Source: an uncultured Bacteroides sp. (GTDB lineage Bacteria > Bacteroidota > Bacteroidia > Chitinophagales > Chitinophagaceae). From it: a stretch of DNA of 36,068 bases. Positions 1 through 7,441 of this stretch are shown in pieces. The notes under the pieces are model-generated. The model was not told the DNA's origin, did no database searches, and worked only from the letters and a program-made list of their open reading frames with translations. The translations under genes and the position numbers were made by a program. The stretch is from the NCBI GenBank assembly GCA_902168085.1, contig CABHOP010000001.1:1-36068 (forward strand), written 5' to 3'. The number at the start of each line of letters is the position of its first letter. Position 1 is the stretch's first letter.

Positions 1-1
1 A

Positions 2-376
2 AACCCAGGAAAGCCCTTGGCACCTACAAAATATAACAATTCAAAAAGCAGTATTCAATTAATTGATACCTATGCGGTGTTTCAATATCAGGATGACCCC
101 TTCCTGAAAATAATTACTGATACTGCATCTGTAATGCCTGTAGTTGCGGTAAAACAAAGTGATGTAGAACCGAGGCCAGTAAAACTTCCTGAATACTATG
201 GTGTGATCCGCCGGAACACAGTCAATACGGCAATTCTAAAGATAAATGACAATTACCTATTCTTACGTGAAAAAGAAACGTATAATGATATTGTCATCAA
301 AAGAGTATCAGAAGAGGCACTTAATATAACAGTCGCTGGGAAAAGTTATAAGATAAAAAGACAAAAGCCGCTATAA
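2..376 (+). CDS. C-terminal fragment of a putative secretion/pilus accessory protein (GspC/PilP-like)
   Basis: The reading frame is open from the left edge, so the gene is 5'-truncated; a TTG at 17 is only an internal possible start. About 124 residues are visible. The C-terminal ~55 residues (from YYGVIRRNTVN to the end) have the pattern of GspC/PilP 'HR'-type domains: a hydrophobic strand, a short 'LFLREKETYNDIVIKRV' segment resembling the usual 'yLV.eGd.v.g.kV', and a closing 'GKSYKIKR' strand. Such proteins link the inner-membrane platform of type II secretion or type IV pili to the secretin. The context supports this: the stop codon directly abuts a pseudopilin gene, which is followed by a GspF/PilC-like gene. 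The family call is inference from pattern and neighbours; it could equally be an unrelated protein of the cluster. Confidence 0.45.
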   Translation, partial: NPGKPLAPTKYNNSKSSIQLIDTYAVFQYQDDPFLKIITDTASVMPVVAVKQSDVEPRPVKLPEYYGVIRRNTVNTAILKINDNYLFLREKETYNDIVIKRVSEEALNITVAGKSYKIKRQKPL

Positions 377-850
377 TTGAAAACCCGTTTCTTATCTGGA
401 TTTACGCTGATAGAAATGCTTATAGCGCTAATACTAAGTGCGGTAATAGTTGTGCTGATATACCAGGCAGTATTGCTTCTAGATAAACAATGGCAGTCAT
501 ATTCCACCATGCAATCTAAAATGACTAGTATTTTATCGCTGAGAAATGCGCTAAGTACAGATGCAAGTAAATGTGTTTATATAAAGTATGATCTTTTTGA
601 AAAAAAGTTGTCATTTCATGGGCACGAGGACTCAGTTGAGTATATACTTGATTCAAATGTGACAAGGAATTATAATAGTAACAGCATAATATTTGATGTT
701 AATGTGCAAGGGGTTAACGTAAACAAAATGATGATAAATGATAACGAATACAGGACTAAAAATGTTAGTCTACTACTGGATACAACAAATTATCATTTAA
801 TTTTTTTTGAAAAATATTACAGTACAGAAGAATTGATTTTATCATATTGA
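377..850 (+). CDS. Pseudopilin-like protein with prepilin N-methylation motif
   Basis: 157 residues. The N-terminus is a textbook class III prepilin signal: short basic leader MKTRFLSG, then F-T-L-I-E with the conserved glutamate at mature position 5, followed by a ~20-residue hydrophobic helix. A prepilin peptidase would cut after Gly8 and methylate Phe9. The rest is polar and resembles a small pseudopilin globular domain. The start is TTG at 377, immediately after the upstream TAA (zero spacing). No ATG lies upstream of the prepilin motif in this frame, so the TTG start is well supported and suggests translational coupling. The next gene begins 7 nt after this stop. Probable role: a minor or major pseudopilin of a type II secretion-like or pilus machine. 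The sequence is strikingly AT-rich compared with genes after 2.4 kb. Confidence 0.8.
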   Translation: MKTRFLSGFTLIEMLIALILSAVIVVLIYQAVLLLDKQWQSYSTMQSKMTSILSLRNALSTDASKCVYIKYDLFEKKLSFHGHEDSVEYILDSNVTRNYNSNSIIFDVNVQGVNVNKMMINDNEYRTKNVSLLLDTTNYHLIFFEKYYSTEELILSY

Positions 851-857
851 TTGTGCG

Positions 858-1994
858 ATGGACCTAAAAACAATAAAGAATAGCAAAGCACAGAAGACTT
901 TGCCTGAATCAATCGTAGATAGGATATTTTCAATTGGAAATATTGAGCTTAAGTTTTTCAAGAGAATAAGCGATACCTTAAAAGAGCGATTTTTTTCCGA
1001 AGTAGGTTTATTGTTAAATTCCGGAGTAGATCTACAGACAGTATTAAATCTGTCAAAAACTACTGATGGTAACGACAAGCTTAAATCCATTTATTCCATA
1101 CTATATGAAAAGCTATCGATAGGTGTAAGCTTATCTAAAGCAATGGAAGAGGCGAAGCAATTCAATAATTTTGATACATACAGTATACTAATTGGTGAAA
1201 ATACCGGAGCGTTGCCTGAGGTCTTTAGTAAGCTATCAAAGTATTACTCTAAAAAAAATACCCAGAGAAGAAAAACGCTTAATGCACTTAGTTATCCTAT
1301 AATTATATTGGCAACGACATTACTTGCTGTTTTTTTTATGCTAAAATTTGTTGTTCCGATGTTTGCCTCTACTCTAACGCAGTTTGGTGGAGAATTACCT
1401 GAACTTACCAAGTTAATAGTAGCAGCATCCGAAAGAATTGGTCCAATTGCACTTTTTACAATTATTACAATAGCTTTATTTTTCTATTGGTTTAGAGTCA
1501 ATAAGGACAATGTAAGAGTAAAAAAGTTTGTTTCCAGCCTTGTACTTCGCATTCCTTACGTTGGTAATGTCATTAAAACTACGTATCTCTTGCAATTTGT
1601 ACAAGGTATGGAACTCCTATTGTCTGCCAGAATACCATTGGTAGACTGTTTGCATCTTATTAGGCAGATGATTGATTTCTATCCATTACAAGTAGCGATA
1701 GATAAGACAAAGGATGACATTGTTAATGGGGCTTCTTTTTATCAAGGCATGGCTAAGCATAAATTGTTCGATAGCTCGGTAGTTACGCTTATCAGGATAG
1801 GTGAGGAAGTTAATCAACTAGATAACATTTTTTTGCAATTAGGAAATAGGTACCAGGCTGATATGGAATACAAGTCGAATCTTTTGATAACAATACTGGA
1901 GCCTTTAATGATACTATTCCTGGCGGTAATTATTGGTACAATATTGATCGCATTGTATTTACCAATGTTTAAAATCGGTACAATTGTCAGTTGA
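858..1994 (+). CDS. Type II secretion/type IV pilus inner-membrane platform protein (GspF/PilC family)
   Basis: 378 residues. Two copies of the T2SSF cytoplasmic helical domain can be seen: the first about residues 35-135, with the typical 'LLNSGVDLQTVL...GVSLSKAM' pattern, and the second about 230-340, with 'LLLSARIPLVDCLHLI...GASFYQGMAKHKLF...LIRIGEE'. Three hydrophobic segments lie at roughly 142-170, 195-215 and 343-372, as expected for GspF/PilC. Length is close to the usual ~400. In this family the protein is the inner-membrane platform that couples the assembly ATPase to pseudopilus growth. It is the last gene of the tight cluster with the pseudopilin (7-nt gap). The ATPase, secretin and prepilin peptidase are not in this window. 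Confidence 0.88.
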   Translation: MDLKTIKNSKAQKTLPESIVDRIFSIGNIELKFFKRISDTLKERFFSEVGLLLNSGVDLQTVLNLSKTTDGNDKLKSIYSILYEKLSIGVSLSKAMEEAKQFNNFDTYSILIGENTGALPEVFSKLSKYYSKKNTQRRKTLNALSYPIIILATTLLAVFFMLKFVVPMFASTLTQFGGELPELTKLIVAASERIGPIALFTIITIALFFYWFRVNKDNVRVKKFVSSLVLRIPYVGNVIKTTYLLQFVQGMELLLSARIPLVDCLHLIRQMIDFYPLQVAIDKTKDDIVNGASFYQGMAKHKLFDSSVVTLIRIGEEVNQLDNIFLQLGNRYQADMEYKSNLLITILEPLMILFLAVIIGTILIALYLPMFKIGTIVS

Positions 1995-2395
1995 TAGAAT
2001 CAAATACTTGAAGCGCAGTTCTCTGGAAGTGGGTAACAATTATTTTTACGACATTGTTATTGGTTAATATTTTCATGCGTGATTGAATCAGGCATAGTAT
2101 CTTCCCCACTTTTAACTAGTATCCTTCTTTTTCAAAGATTAGTCTATGCAGTAAGCTCTATAATCAGAATTCTTTGCTTACTCAACAAGGGGAAATAAAA
2201 AAACGTTTATTAGTAGCAACGGGTAATACCAATCTGGGATTCTATGGCAATTAGTAAAGACAATTAACCATCCATAATTTCGCAGTAAATAGGTGTAGTT
2301 TTATAGAGAATTTGTTCCCTATTTGTACCTCGAAACCCTGAAAACCTTATCAGTATTGAAAAATTACTTTTTGTATCGGGAAATAAATATTTAGA
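1995..2395. other. Gene-free AT-rich interval
   Basis: About 400 bp between the pseudopilus operon and the porin. No frame carries a convincing coding sequence, and there is no strong hairpin-plus-T terminator, tRNA or exact TAnnTTTG promoter box. A degenerate box is possible around 2365-2373 (TACTTTTTG), about 25 nt upstream of the porin ATG. Base composition changes across this interval from AT-rich on the left to more balanced on the right. Confidence 0.5.
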
Positions 2396-3715
2396 ATGAA
2401 GAAGATTGTATTCCTTTCCACAGCCTTATTATATAGCAGTATAGCATTTACACAAAATACCAATGAACTGAAGTATAACCTGAGCACTGATGGTAAGCGC
2501 TATGTAAAAGCAACTTTCCTCAATCAGTTATGGGCGCGGTGGAATCAAAGTAATCCCGGCACTACTGTATTGGGCAGGCCGGAAGATAATACTTTTGATA
2601 TAGGCCTGAGGCGTACCCGCATGCAGCTATACGGGCAAATAACAGACCGTGTATTTTTCTATACACAGTTTGGTATGAACAATTTTAACTTCCTTTCGCA
2701 GAATGCCGGCAACCGGAAACTACAAGCTTTCTTTCACGATGCATTGGGCGAGTTCAGTGTTTTCAAACATTCCAATGCATTGAAACTGGGAGGTGGGCTT
2801 ACAATTGTCAATGGCCTTAGCCGGTTTTCTCAACCCAGTATCAGTACCATCATGACGACCGATGTCCCTGTCTTCTTGCAGGCAACGGTTGACCAGACAG
2901 ATGAGTTTGCCCGTAAGCTCAGCCTGTATGCGCGCGGGCAGGTAGGCAAAGTAGATTACCGTGTGGCAGTTTCAGACCCATTCCCCATACAGACGAACGG
3001 GCAAACACCGCCTGCCATAAACACCGATGCAACATTTGCGGGCTATGGCCATTACAAACAATATCAAGGTTTTGTTGCATACAATTTTTTAGATACAGAA
3101 CCGCATACTACACCTTATATGGCAGGTACCTACCTGGGTGAAAAGAAAGTATTGAACCTGGAAGCAGGCATCATGTATCAAAACGATGCTACGTGGCGAT
3201 TGAATGGCGCGGACACAGTATATGATGATATGCTACTATGGTCGGCAGCTGTATATGCAGATATGCCGCTTATGAAAAACAAATATGCTATATCAGCTTA
3301 TGTGGGTTACTACGGTACTGACTACGGTACAAACTACATCCGCAACAATGGTATCATGAACCCGGCAAACGGTAATACAGATGCTACCATATTCAACGGT
3401 GCGGGCAATGCTTACCCAATGTTCGGCACAGGCAATAGCATATATGCGCAGCTGGGCATTCGTATGCCCGAACGCATGTTGGGCGACCTCGGCACTTTAA
3501 TGCCATATGTTTCGTATCGCTGGTCCGATTATGAAAAGCTAAACGATCCTTTCAATATTTATAATGCCGGTGTCAACTGGCTTATCAATAAGCACCAGGC
3601 CAAAATATCGCTGAACTACGAAATGCGTCCGGTATTCAGGCGTCAGCCCAATGGCGATATTAATAATACATCACAGGCCAGCTCTGTCTGGTTGCAATAC
3701 CAGGTAAGTCTATAG
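2396..3715 (+). CDS. Outer-membrane porin (OprP-like/Bacteroidota porin)
   Basis: 439 residues. An N-terminal signal peptide (MKKIVFLSTALLYSSIAFTQ) is followed by a protein built of alternating amphipathic beta strands rich in Tyr, Gly and Asn. It has the 'RRTRMQLYGQITDRVFFYTQFGMNNF' type of segment (about residues 73-100) typical of Bacteroidota porins related to the phosphate-selective porin O/P family. The C-terminus ends with a beta strand (SSVWLQYQVSL), consistent with a barrel that ends at the last strand. The predicted role is a passive outer-membrane channel; substrate cannot be read from sequence. It is monocistronic by layout: a 400-bp gap upstream and a strong terminator just downstream at 3742-3778. 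Confidence 0.75.
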   Translation: MKKIVFLSTALLYSSIAFTQNTNELKYNLSTDGKRYVKATFLNQLWARWNQSNPGTTVLGRPEDNTFDIGLRRTRMQLYGQITDRVFFYTQFGMNNFNFLSQNAGNRKLQAFFHDALGEFSVFKHSNALKLGGGLTIVNGLSRFSQPSISTIMTTDVPVFLQATVDQTDEFARKLSLYARGQVGKVDYRVAVSDPFPIQTNGQTPPAINTDATFAGYGHYKQYQGFVAYNFLDTEPHTTPYMAGTYLGEKKVLNLEAGIMYQNDATWRLNGADTVYDDMLLWSAAVYADMPLMKNKYAISAYVGYYGTDYGTNYIRNNGIMNPANGNTDATIFNGAGNAYPMFGTGNSIYAQLGIRMPERMLGDLGTLMPYVSYRWSDYEKLNDPFNIYNAGVNWLINKHQAKISLNYEMRPVFRRQPNGDINNTSQASSVWLQYQVSL

Positions 3716-3741
3716 TATTGCATGTCAATACCTTTATAGAG

Positions 3742-3778
3742 GCCGCTGCTAGTTTTAAAGCCTGCAGCGGCTTTTTTT
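3742..3778 (+). terminator. Rho-independent terminator of the porin gene
   Basis: An 8-bp GC-rich perfect stem, GCCGCTGC (3742-3749) with GCAGCGGC (3764-3771), closes a 14-nt loop and is followed by seven T residues (3772-3778). Confidence 0.85.
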
Positions 3779-3830
3779 AAGTAGCATCAGGCTATAACTA
3801 TGTGCAACATAATTTACCTTCGCCGCACGT

Positions 3831-5318
3831 ATGCGTTACATATACTGTTCCCTTTTCATTTTGCTATCATTCAGCCTTGCATTGCAGGCGCAGCCCGTTA
3901 AAAGAGAGTTCAGGGCGGCATGGATAGCTACCGTATCCAATATCGACTGGCCTTCCAAACCCGGTCTTCCCGCTGTGCAGCAGCAACAGGAATTCATCAG
4001 CAGGCTCAACCAGTTGCAGAAGCTGGGTTGTAATGCCGTTATCGTACAGGTACGCCCTGCATCCGATGCGTTGTATGCTTCCGAGTATGAACCCTGGAGC
4101 CGTTTTCTTACGGGCAGGCAAGGGCAGCCACCTTTTCCGTATTACGATCCGCTGAAGTTTATGATAGAAGAAGCCCACAAACGCAATATGGAGCTTCACG
4201 CATGGTTCAATCCCTTCCGTGCACTCACAGATAGCAAAACAAACCCTAACCCTGCCAGCCACGTTACACGCAAACACCCTGACTGGATCATTTCTTACGG
4301 CGGTAAATCATATATAGATCCGGGTATTCCGCATGCGCGCGAATATGTTATCAATATCATTATGGATGTGGTGAAGCGTTATGATATAGATGGCATCCAT
4401 CTTGATGATTATTTTTATCCGTACCGCATAGCCGGCAAAGAATTTGGCGATGCACGCAGCTTCGCACGCTATGGTAGCGGGTTTACAAAAGATGACTGGC
4501 GCCGCAATAATGTAAGCACATTCGTATCTGTACTGCATACCAATATCAAGCAGGAAAAGAGCCATGTGAAATTCGGTATCAGTCCTTTCGGTGTGTGGCG
4601 CAACGCCTCTAAAGATCCCGAAGGCTCTAATACGCGTGGTGGGCAAACCTGTTATGATGACCTGTATTCCGACGTATTGCTATGGATGCGCCGCGGCTGG
4701 CTCGACTACCTGCTGCCGCAGCTATATTGGGAACATGGGCACCGCGCAGCTGCTTTCGATATTCTGCTACCATGGTGGGAAAAACATAGCTACGGACGCC
4801 ACATGTATTACGGATTGGGTGTATACAGGATGGCAGAAGCTGCAAAGGGGCCATGGATAGGTACAAATGAATTGCTATGGCAGATACGTGATATACGCAG
4901 AACAGCACAGCATAGCAGCCATGTATTCTACAGCACCGCCAGCTTCGATAAGATAATACCCGCTATGGCCGATAGCGTGGCTCATTACAATATGTATTAT
5001 GCCCTGCCGCCGGTTATGGCTTGGCTAGATAGCATACCTCCTGTTGCCCCCCTGGCATTGAAGGCCATACCATCTTCACAGGGTACCTTGTTGCAATGGC
5101 AGCATGCGGACAAAGAAAAAGTACGCTATGCTGTGTACCGTTTCCCTAATGGGGAACCCGTAAATACCAACAGGGCCGACCGGATGATCCGTATCACACA
5201 GGCGACTGAACTGCTGGATGAAGATGCGAATAAGTATAAGAAAACAACCTATGTAGTCACCGCGCTCGACCGTTTATGGAATGAAAGCAAGCCATCACCC
5301 CCGGCAGAAACGAAGTGA
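3831..5318 (+). CDS. Family 10-like glycosyl hydrolase (GHL10/DUF187, YngK-like)
   Basis: 495 residues. A signal peptide (about 1-20, ending LALQA|Q) precedes a GHL10 TIM-barrel domain at about residues 26-390. Recognisable family segments are 'KREFRAAWIATVSNIDWPS' at the start, 'NAVIVQVRPASDALY', 'HAWFNPFRA' and 'DGIHLDDYFYPY' (about residues 187-198). The C-terminal ~90 residues (after PPVAPLALKAI) look like a fibronectin type III-like module. The family is predicted to hydrolyse glycans, often envelope-associated; the true substrate is not established here. The ATG at 3831 opens a proper signal peptide. A near-match to the Bacteroidota -7 box (TACCTTCG, 3815-3822) lies just upstream, which would give a very short leader. 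Confidence 0.88.
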   Translation: MRYIYCSLFILLSFSLALQAQPVKREFRAAWIATVSNIDWPSKPGLPAVQQQQEFISRLNQLQKLGCNAVIVQVRPASDALYASEYEPWSRFLTGRQGQPPFPYYDPLKFMIEEAHKRNMELHAWFNPFRALTDSKTNPNPASHVTRKHPDWIISYGGKSYIDPGIPHAREYVINIIMDVVKRYDIDGIHLDDYFYPYRIAGKEFGDARSFARYGSGFTKDDWRRNNVSTFVSVLHTNIKQEKSHVKFGISPFGVWRNASKDPEGSNTRGGQTCYDDLYSDVLLWMRRGWLDYLLPQLYWEHGHRAAAFDILLPWWEKHSYGRHMYYGLGVYRMAEAAKGPWIGTNELLWQIRDIRRTAQHSSHVFYSTASFDKIIPAMADSVAHYNMYYALPPVMAWLDSIPPVAPLALKAIPSSQGTLLQWQHADKEKVRYAVYRFPNGEPVNTNRADRMIRITQATELLDEDANKYKKTTYVVTALDRLWNESKPSPPAETK

Positions 5319-5405
5319 TGAATTGGACTGATAATTAATAGTATAAGGTATTAGCAATTTTAAATTCGTTTTTTGTATCTTCATCACCCGTAAAAATGCC
5401 ATTCA

Positions 5406-5840
5406 ATGAAATCAGCTTGGTTTAAAAGTACACTGCTGACAGCAGTGGTTTCAATAGCACTGTTTGCTTGTAAGGATGATAATAAGCCGACACCTTCTAC
5501 CCCGCCTGCAGTGGGTGGTAAAGGAGGTATGGCTACCATGCGTGTGATAGCCGATGCCAATGGCATTAAAGTAGATAGCGGAAAGGTGTATATTAAATAC
5601 GATGCCGTAGTGATACCGGCTAATAATCAATATGATGATTCTGCTAAGATTATAAAGGTAGATGGCACACCTATGGCCATATTTACCGAGCTGAAAGAAG
5701 GTAACTACTTCCTGTATATAAAGGGCTGGGATATCATCCGCTCTCAAACAATTTGGGGTAATATGGCATATACTTTACCGGTATCTGCCAAAACAGGGTT
5801 GGTATATGTAACCATCCCGGTACGCCCCACACAACAATAA
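5406..5840 (+). CDS. Small lipoprotein of unknown function
   Basis: 144 residues. The N-terminus is a lipoprotein signal with lipobox L-F-A-C and Cys22 as the lipidated residue, followed by the charged/proline-rich linker KDDNKPTPSTPP typical of Bacteroidota surface or periplasmic lipoproteins. The mature part (about 38-144) is predicted beta-rich, with phrases such as 'KVYIKYDAVVIP' and 'EGNYFLYIKGWD' suggestive of a small beta-sandwich. No enzymatic motif is visible and I do not recognise the family. It lies 87 nt downstream of the GHL10 gene in the same direction with no terminator between, so co-transcription is possible; a terminator follows at 5871. Confidence 0.75.
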   Translation: MKSAWFKSTLLTAVVSIALFACKDDNKPTPSTPPAVGGKGGMATMRVIADANGIKVDSGKVYIKYDAVVIPANNQYDDSAKIIKVDGTPMAIFTELKEGNYFLYIKGWDIIRSQTIWGNMAYTLPVSAKTGLVYVTIPVRPTQQ

Positions 5841-5870
5841 GCCAATAATAAAATACTATACTACTCGCTT

Positions 5871-5896
5871 AACGCCTTGAATATCAAGGCGTTTTT
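5871..5896 (+). terminator. Rho-independent terminator after the small lipoprotein gene
   Basis: A perfect 10-bp stem, AACGCCTTGA (5871-5880) with TCAAGGCGTT (5884-5893), has a 3-nt loop and a T tract. Confidence 0.88.
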
Positions 5897-5945
5897 GCAT
5901 GTTGATAACATGTGCATTTTTACAGTGTGTTAACATTGGTTACTA

Positions 5946-5974
5946 TTGGCTGGAACGATATTTTGTTAACTTTG
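5946..5974 (+). promoter_or_regulatory. Bacteroidota-type sigma-A promoter for the TPR gene
   Basis: TTG at 5946-5948, an 18-nt spacer and TAACTTTG at 5967-5974 match the Bacteroidota -33/-7 consensus (TTG, ~19 nt, TAnnTTTG). Transcription would start near 5981, about 10 nt before the ATG at 5991. This is the best two-element promoter seen in the window. Confidence 0.65.
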
Positions 5975-5990
5975 GTATAAATAGGTTGCT

Positions 5991-7406
5991 ATGTTTGATG
6001 ACGATTATTTTGACGATGAAGGTGGCTCGATGGACGAACTGTTGCAACGTTACGAGCTCGTAAAGAATGGCGAAGGTATTGGAATGATGGATGAGGATGA
6101 TTTTGAGCGCATTATTGAATATTATTTCCAAAGCAGTAATGAAGAACAAGCGTTGCTTGCCTGCGATATAGCCCGCACATATTATCCCTTTTCTTCTTCT
6201 GTCTTATTGCTGAGGGCCGAAATTTTGACACAGGCTCAGAAATACGGACAGGCATTGAAAACGCTCGATGAATTGGAGCAGTACGACCAGAAAAGTCTCG
6301 ATGCTACTTTATTGCGTTCAGATATTTTGCTGAGCCAGTTCAAATATGACCAGGCCGCTGCATGGTTGGAACAACGCACGGATGAATTTGAAGGTAAAGA
6401 GAAAATAGAGCTTTTGCTAGAACTGTCGGATGTATATGACGAATGCGAAGAATTTGATGCGGTATTCGATACGCTGAAGCGCATTATTAAGATAGACCGC
6501 CGAAATGAAGAAGCCCTGCAAAAAATTTGTTTCTGGGCCGATTTCACTAAGCGACTGGAAGAAAGCGCCACACTCCATACCCAGCTTACAGAGGAAGACC
6601 CGTATAATGCACTGGCATGGTTTAACCTCGGCGCAGCTTACCAGGGGCTGAAGCTGTATGAGAAAGCCATTGATGCGTATGAATATTGCGTAGCTATCGA
6701 TGAAAAATTCGAGTTTGCATATCGCAATATGGCAGATGCATTCATGCGCCTGAAGTGGTACGAAAAAGCGATAGAAGTACTGGAGAAACACCTGGAAATA
6801 GCCAAAGCAGAAGATGTAATCTTTGAGGCCATGGGGTATTGCTGGGAAAAACAAAAGAACTTCCAGCGCGCCCGTCATTTCTACAGGCAGGCTTCGCAGT
6901 TGAGCCCGCAGGATGATACCATTTTCTTTAAAATAGGAGAAACCTACGCAAGAGAAAAACAATGGGATAAGGCTGTGAAATCATATTCGGTAGCGTTGCA
7001 TCTGGATAAAGACAATGCGTCGTACTGCATGGCTATCGGCAATTGCCTGATGGAAATGGACGCACATAGCGAAGCGCTGGTGTGCTACCTGAACGCAGTG
7101 CGCCTGAAACCGGGCAATAAAACCACCTGGATAGCATTGCTGAAAGGGCTGTATGTTTCCGGGTACTTTGATGAAGCGCTGACACAACTGGAAGTTGCCC
7201 GCGAGCATTGCGGCGATAAGCCCGACTTCAGGTATTACCACGCCGCAATATTGTTTGAACTGGGTAAGTCTAAAGAAGCCATGCTGCAACTGGAAAAAGC
7301 TTTAAAAGCAGCACCAAGGCGTACCAAGGTGTTCACAGAATTGAACCCCGAATACATGAGGCGCACATCTGTGACAGACCTGATAGCCAAGTACAAAAAG
7401 AAATAG
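5991..7406 (+). CDS. Tetratricopeptide repeat (TPR) protein
   Basis: 471 residues with no signal peptide, so probably cytoplasmic. The first ~20 residues are very acidic (MFDDDYFDDEGGSMDE). From about residue 50 to 450 the chain is a run of 34-residue helix-turn-helix units, clearest at about 205-275 ('ALAWFNLGAAYQGLKLYEKAIDAYEYC', then 'AYRNMADAFMRLKWYEKAIEVLEKH') and 305-345 ('FFKIGETYAREKQWDKAVKSYSVAL'). These have the TPR signature W-LG-Y-A-A-P. TPR arrays are protein-interaction scaffolds; nothing identifies the partner. It has its own promoter (5946-5974) and shares a bidirectional terminator with the converging substrate-binding protein gene. Confidence 0.88.
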   Translation: MFDDDYFDDEGGSMDELLQRYELVKNGEGIGMMDEDDFERIIEYYFQSSNEEQALLACDIARTYYPFSSSVLLLRAEILTQAQKYGQALKTLDELEQYDQKSLDATLLRSDILLSQFKYDQAAAWLEQRTDEFEGKEKIELLLELSDVYDECEEFDAVFDTLKRIIKIDRRNEEALQKICFWADFTKRLEESATLHTQLTEEDPYNALAWFNLGAAYQGLKLYEKAIDAYEYCVAIDEKFEFAYRNMADAFMRLKWYEKAIEVLEKHLEIAKAEDVIFEAMGYCWEKQKNFQRARHFYRQASQLSPQDDTIFFKIGETYAREKQWDKAVKSYSVALHLDKDNASYCMAIGNCLMEMDAHSEALVCYLNAVRLKPGNKTTWIALLKGLYVSGYFDEALTQLEVAREHCGDKPDFRYYHAAILFELGKSKEAMLQLEKALKAAPRRTKVFTELNPEYMRRTSVTDLIAKYKKK

Positions 7407-7417
7407 ATGTTTAAAAT

Positions 7418-7441
7418 AAAGGGAGCTGAAAGGCTCCCTTT
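7418..7441. terminator. Bidirectional terminator between converging genes
   Basis: A 9-bp perfect stem, AAAGGGAGC (7418-7426) with GCTCCCTTT (7433-7441), has a 6-nt loop and an AT-rich T tract on the plus side. It overlaps the stop codon of the minus-strand gene (7440-7442). Confidence 0.85.

Noticed and set aside
1995-2395. A degraded gene (a short frame ending in '...KKRLLVATGNTNLGFYGN' near 2190-2255)
   Set aside because: No start codon, under 45 codons, and no recognised similarity; better treated as non-coding.
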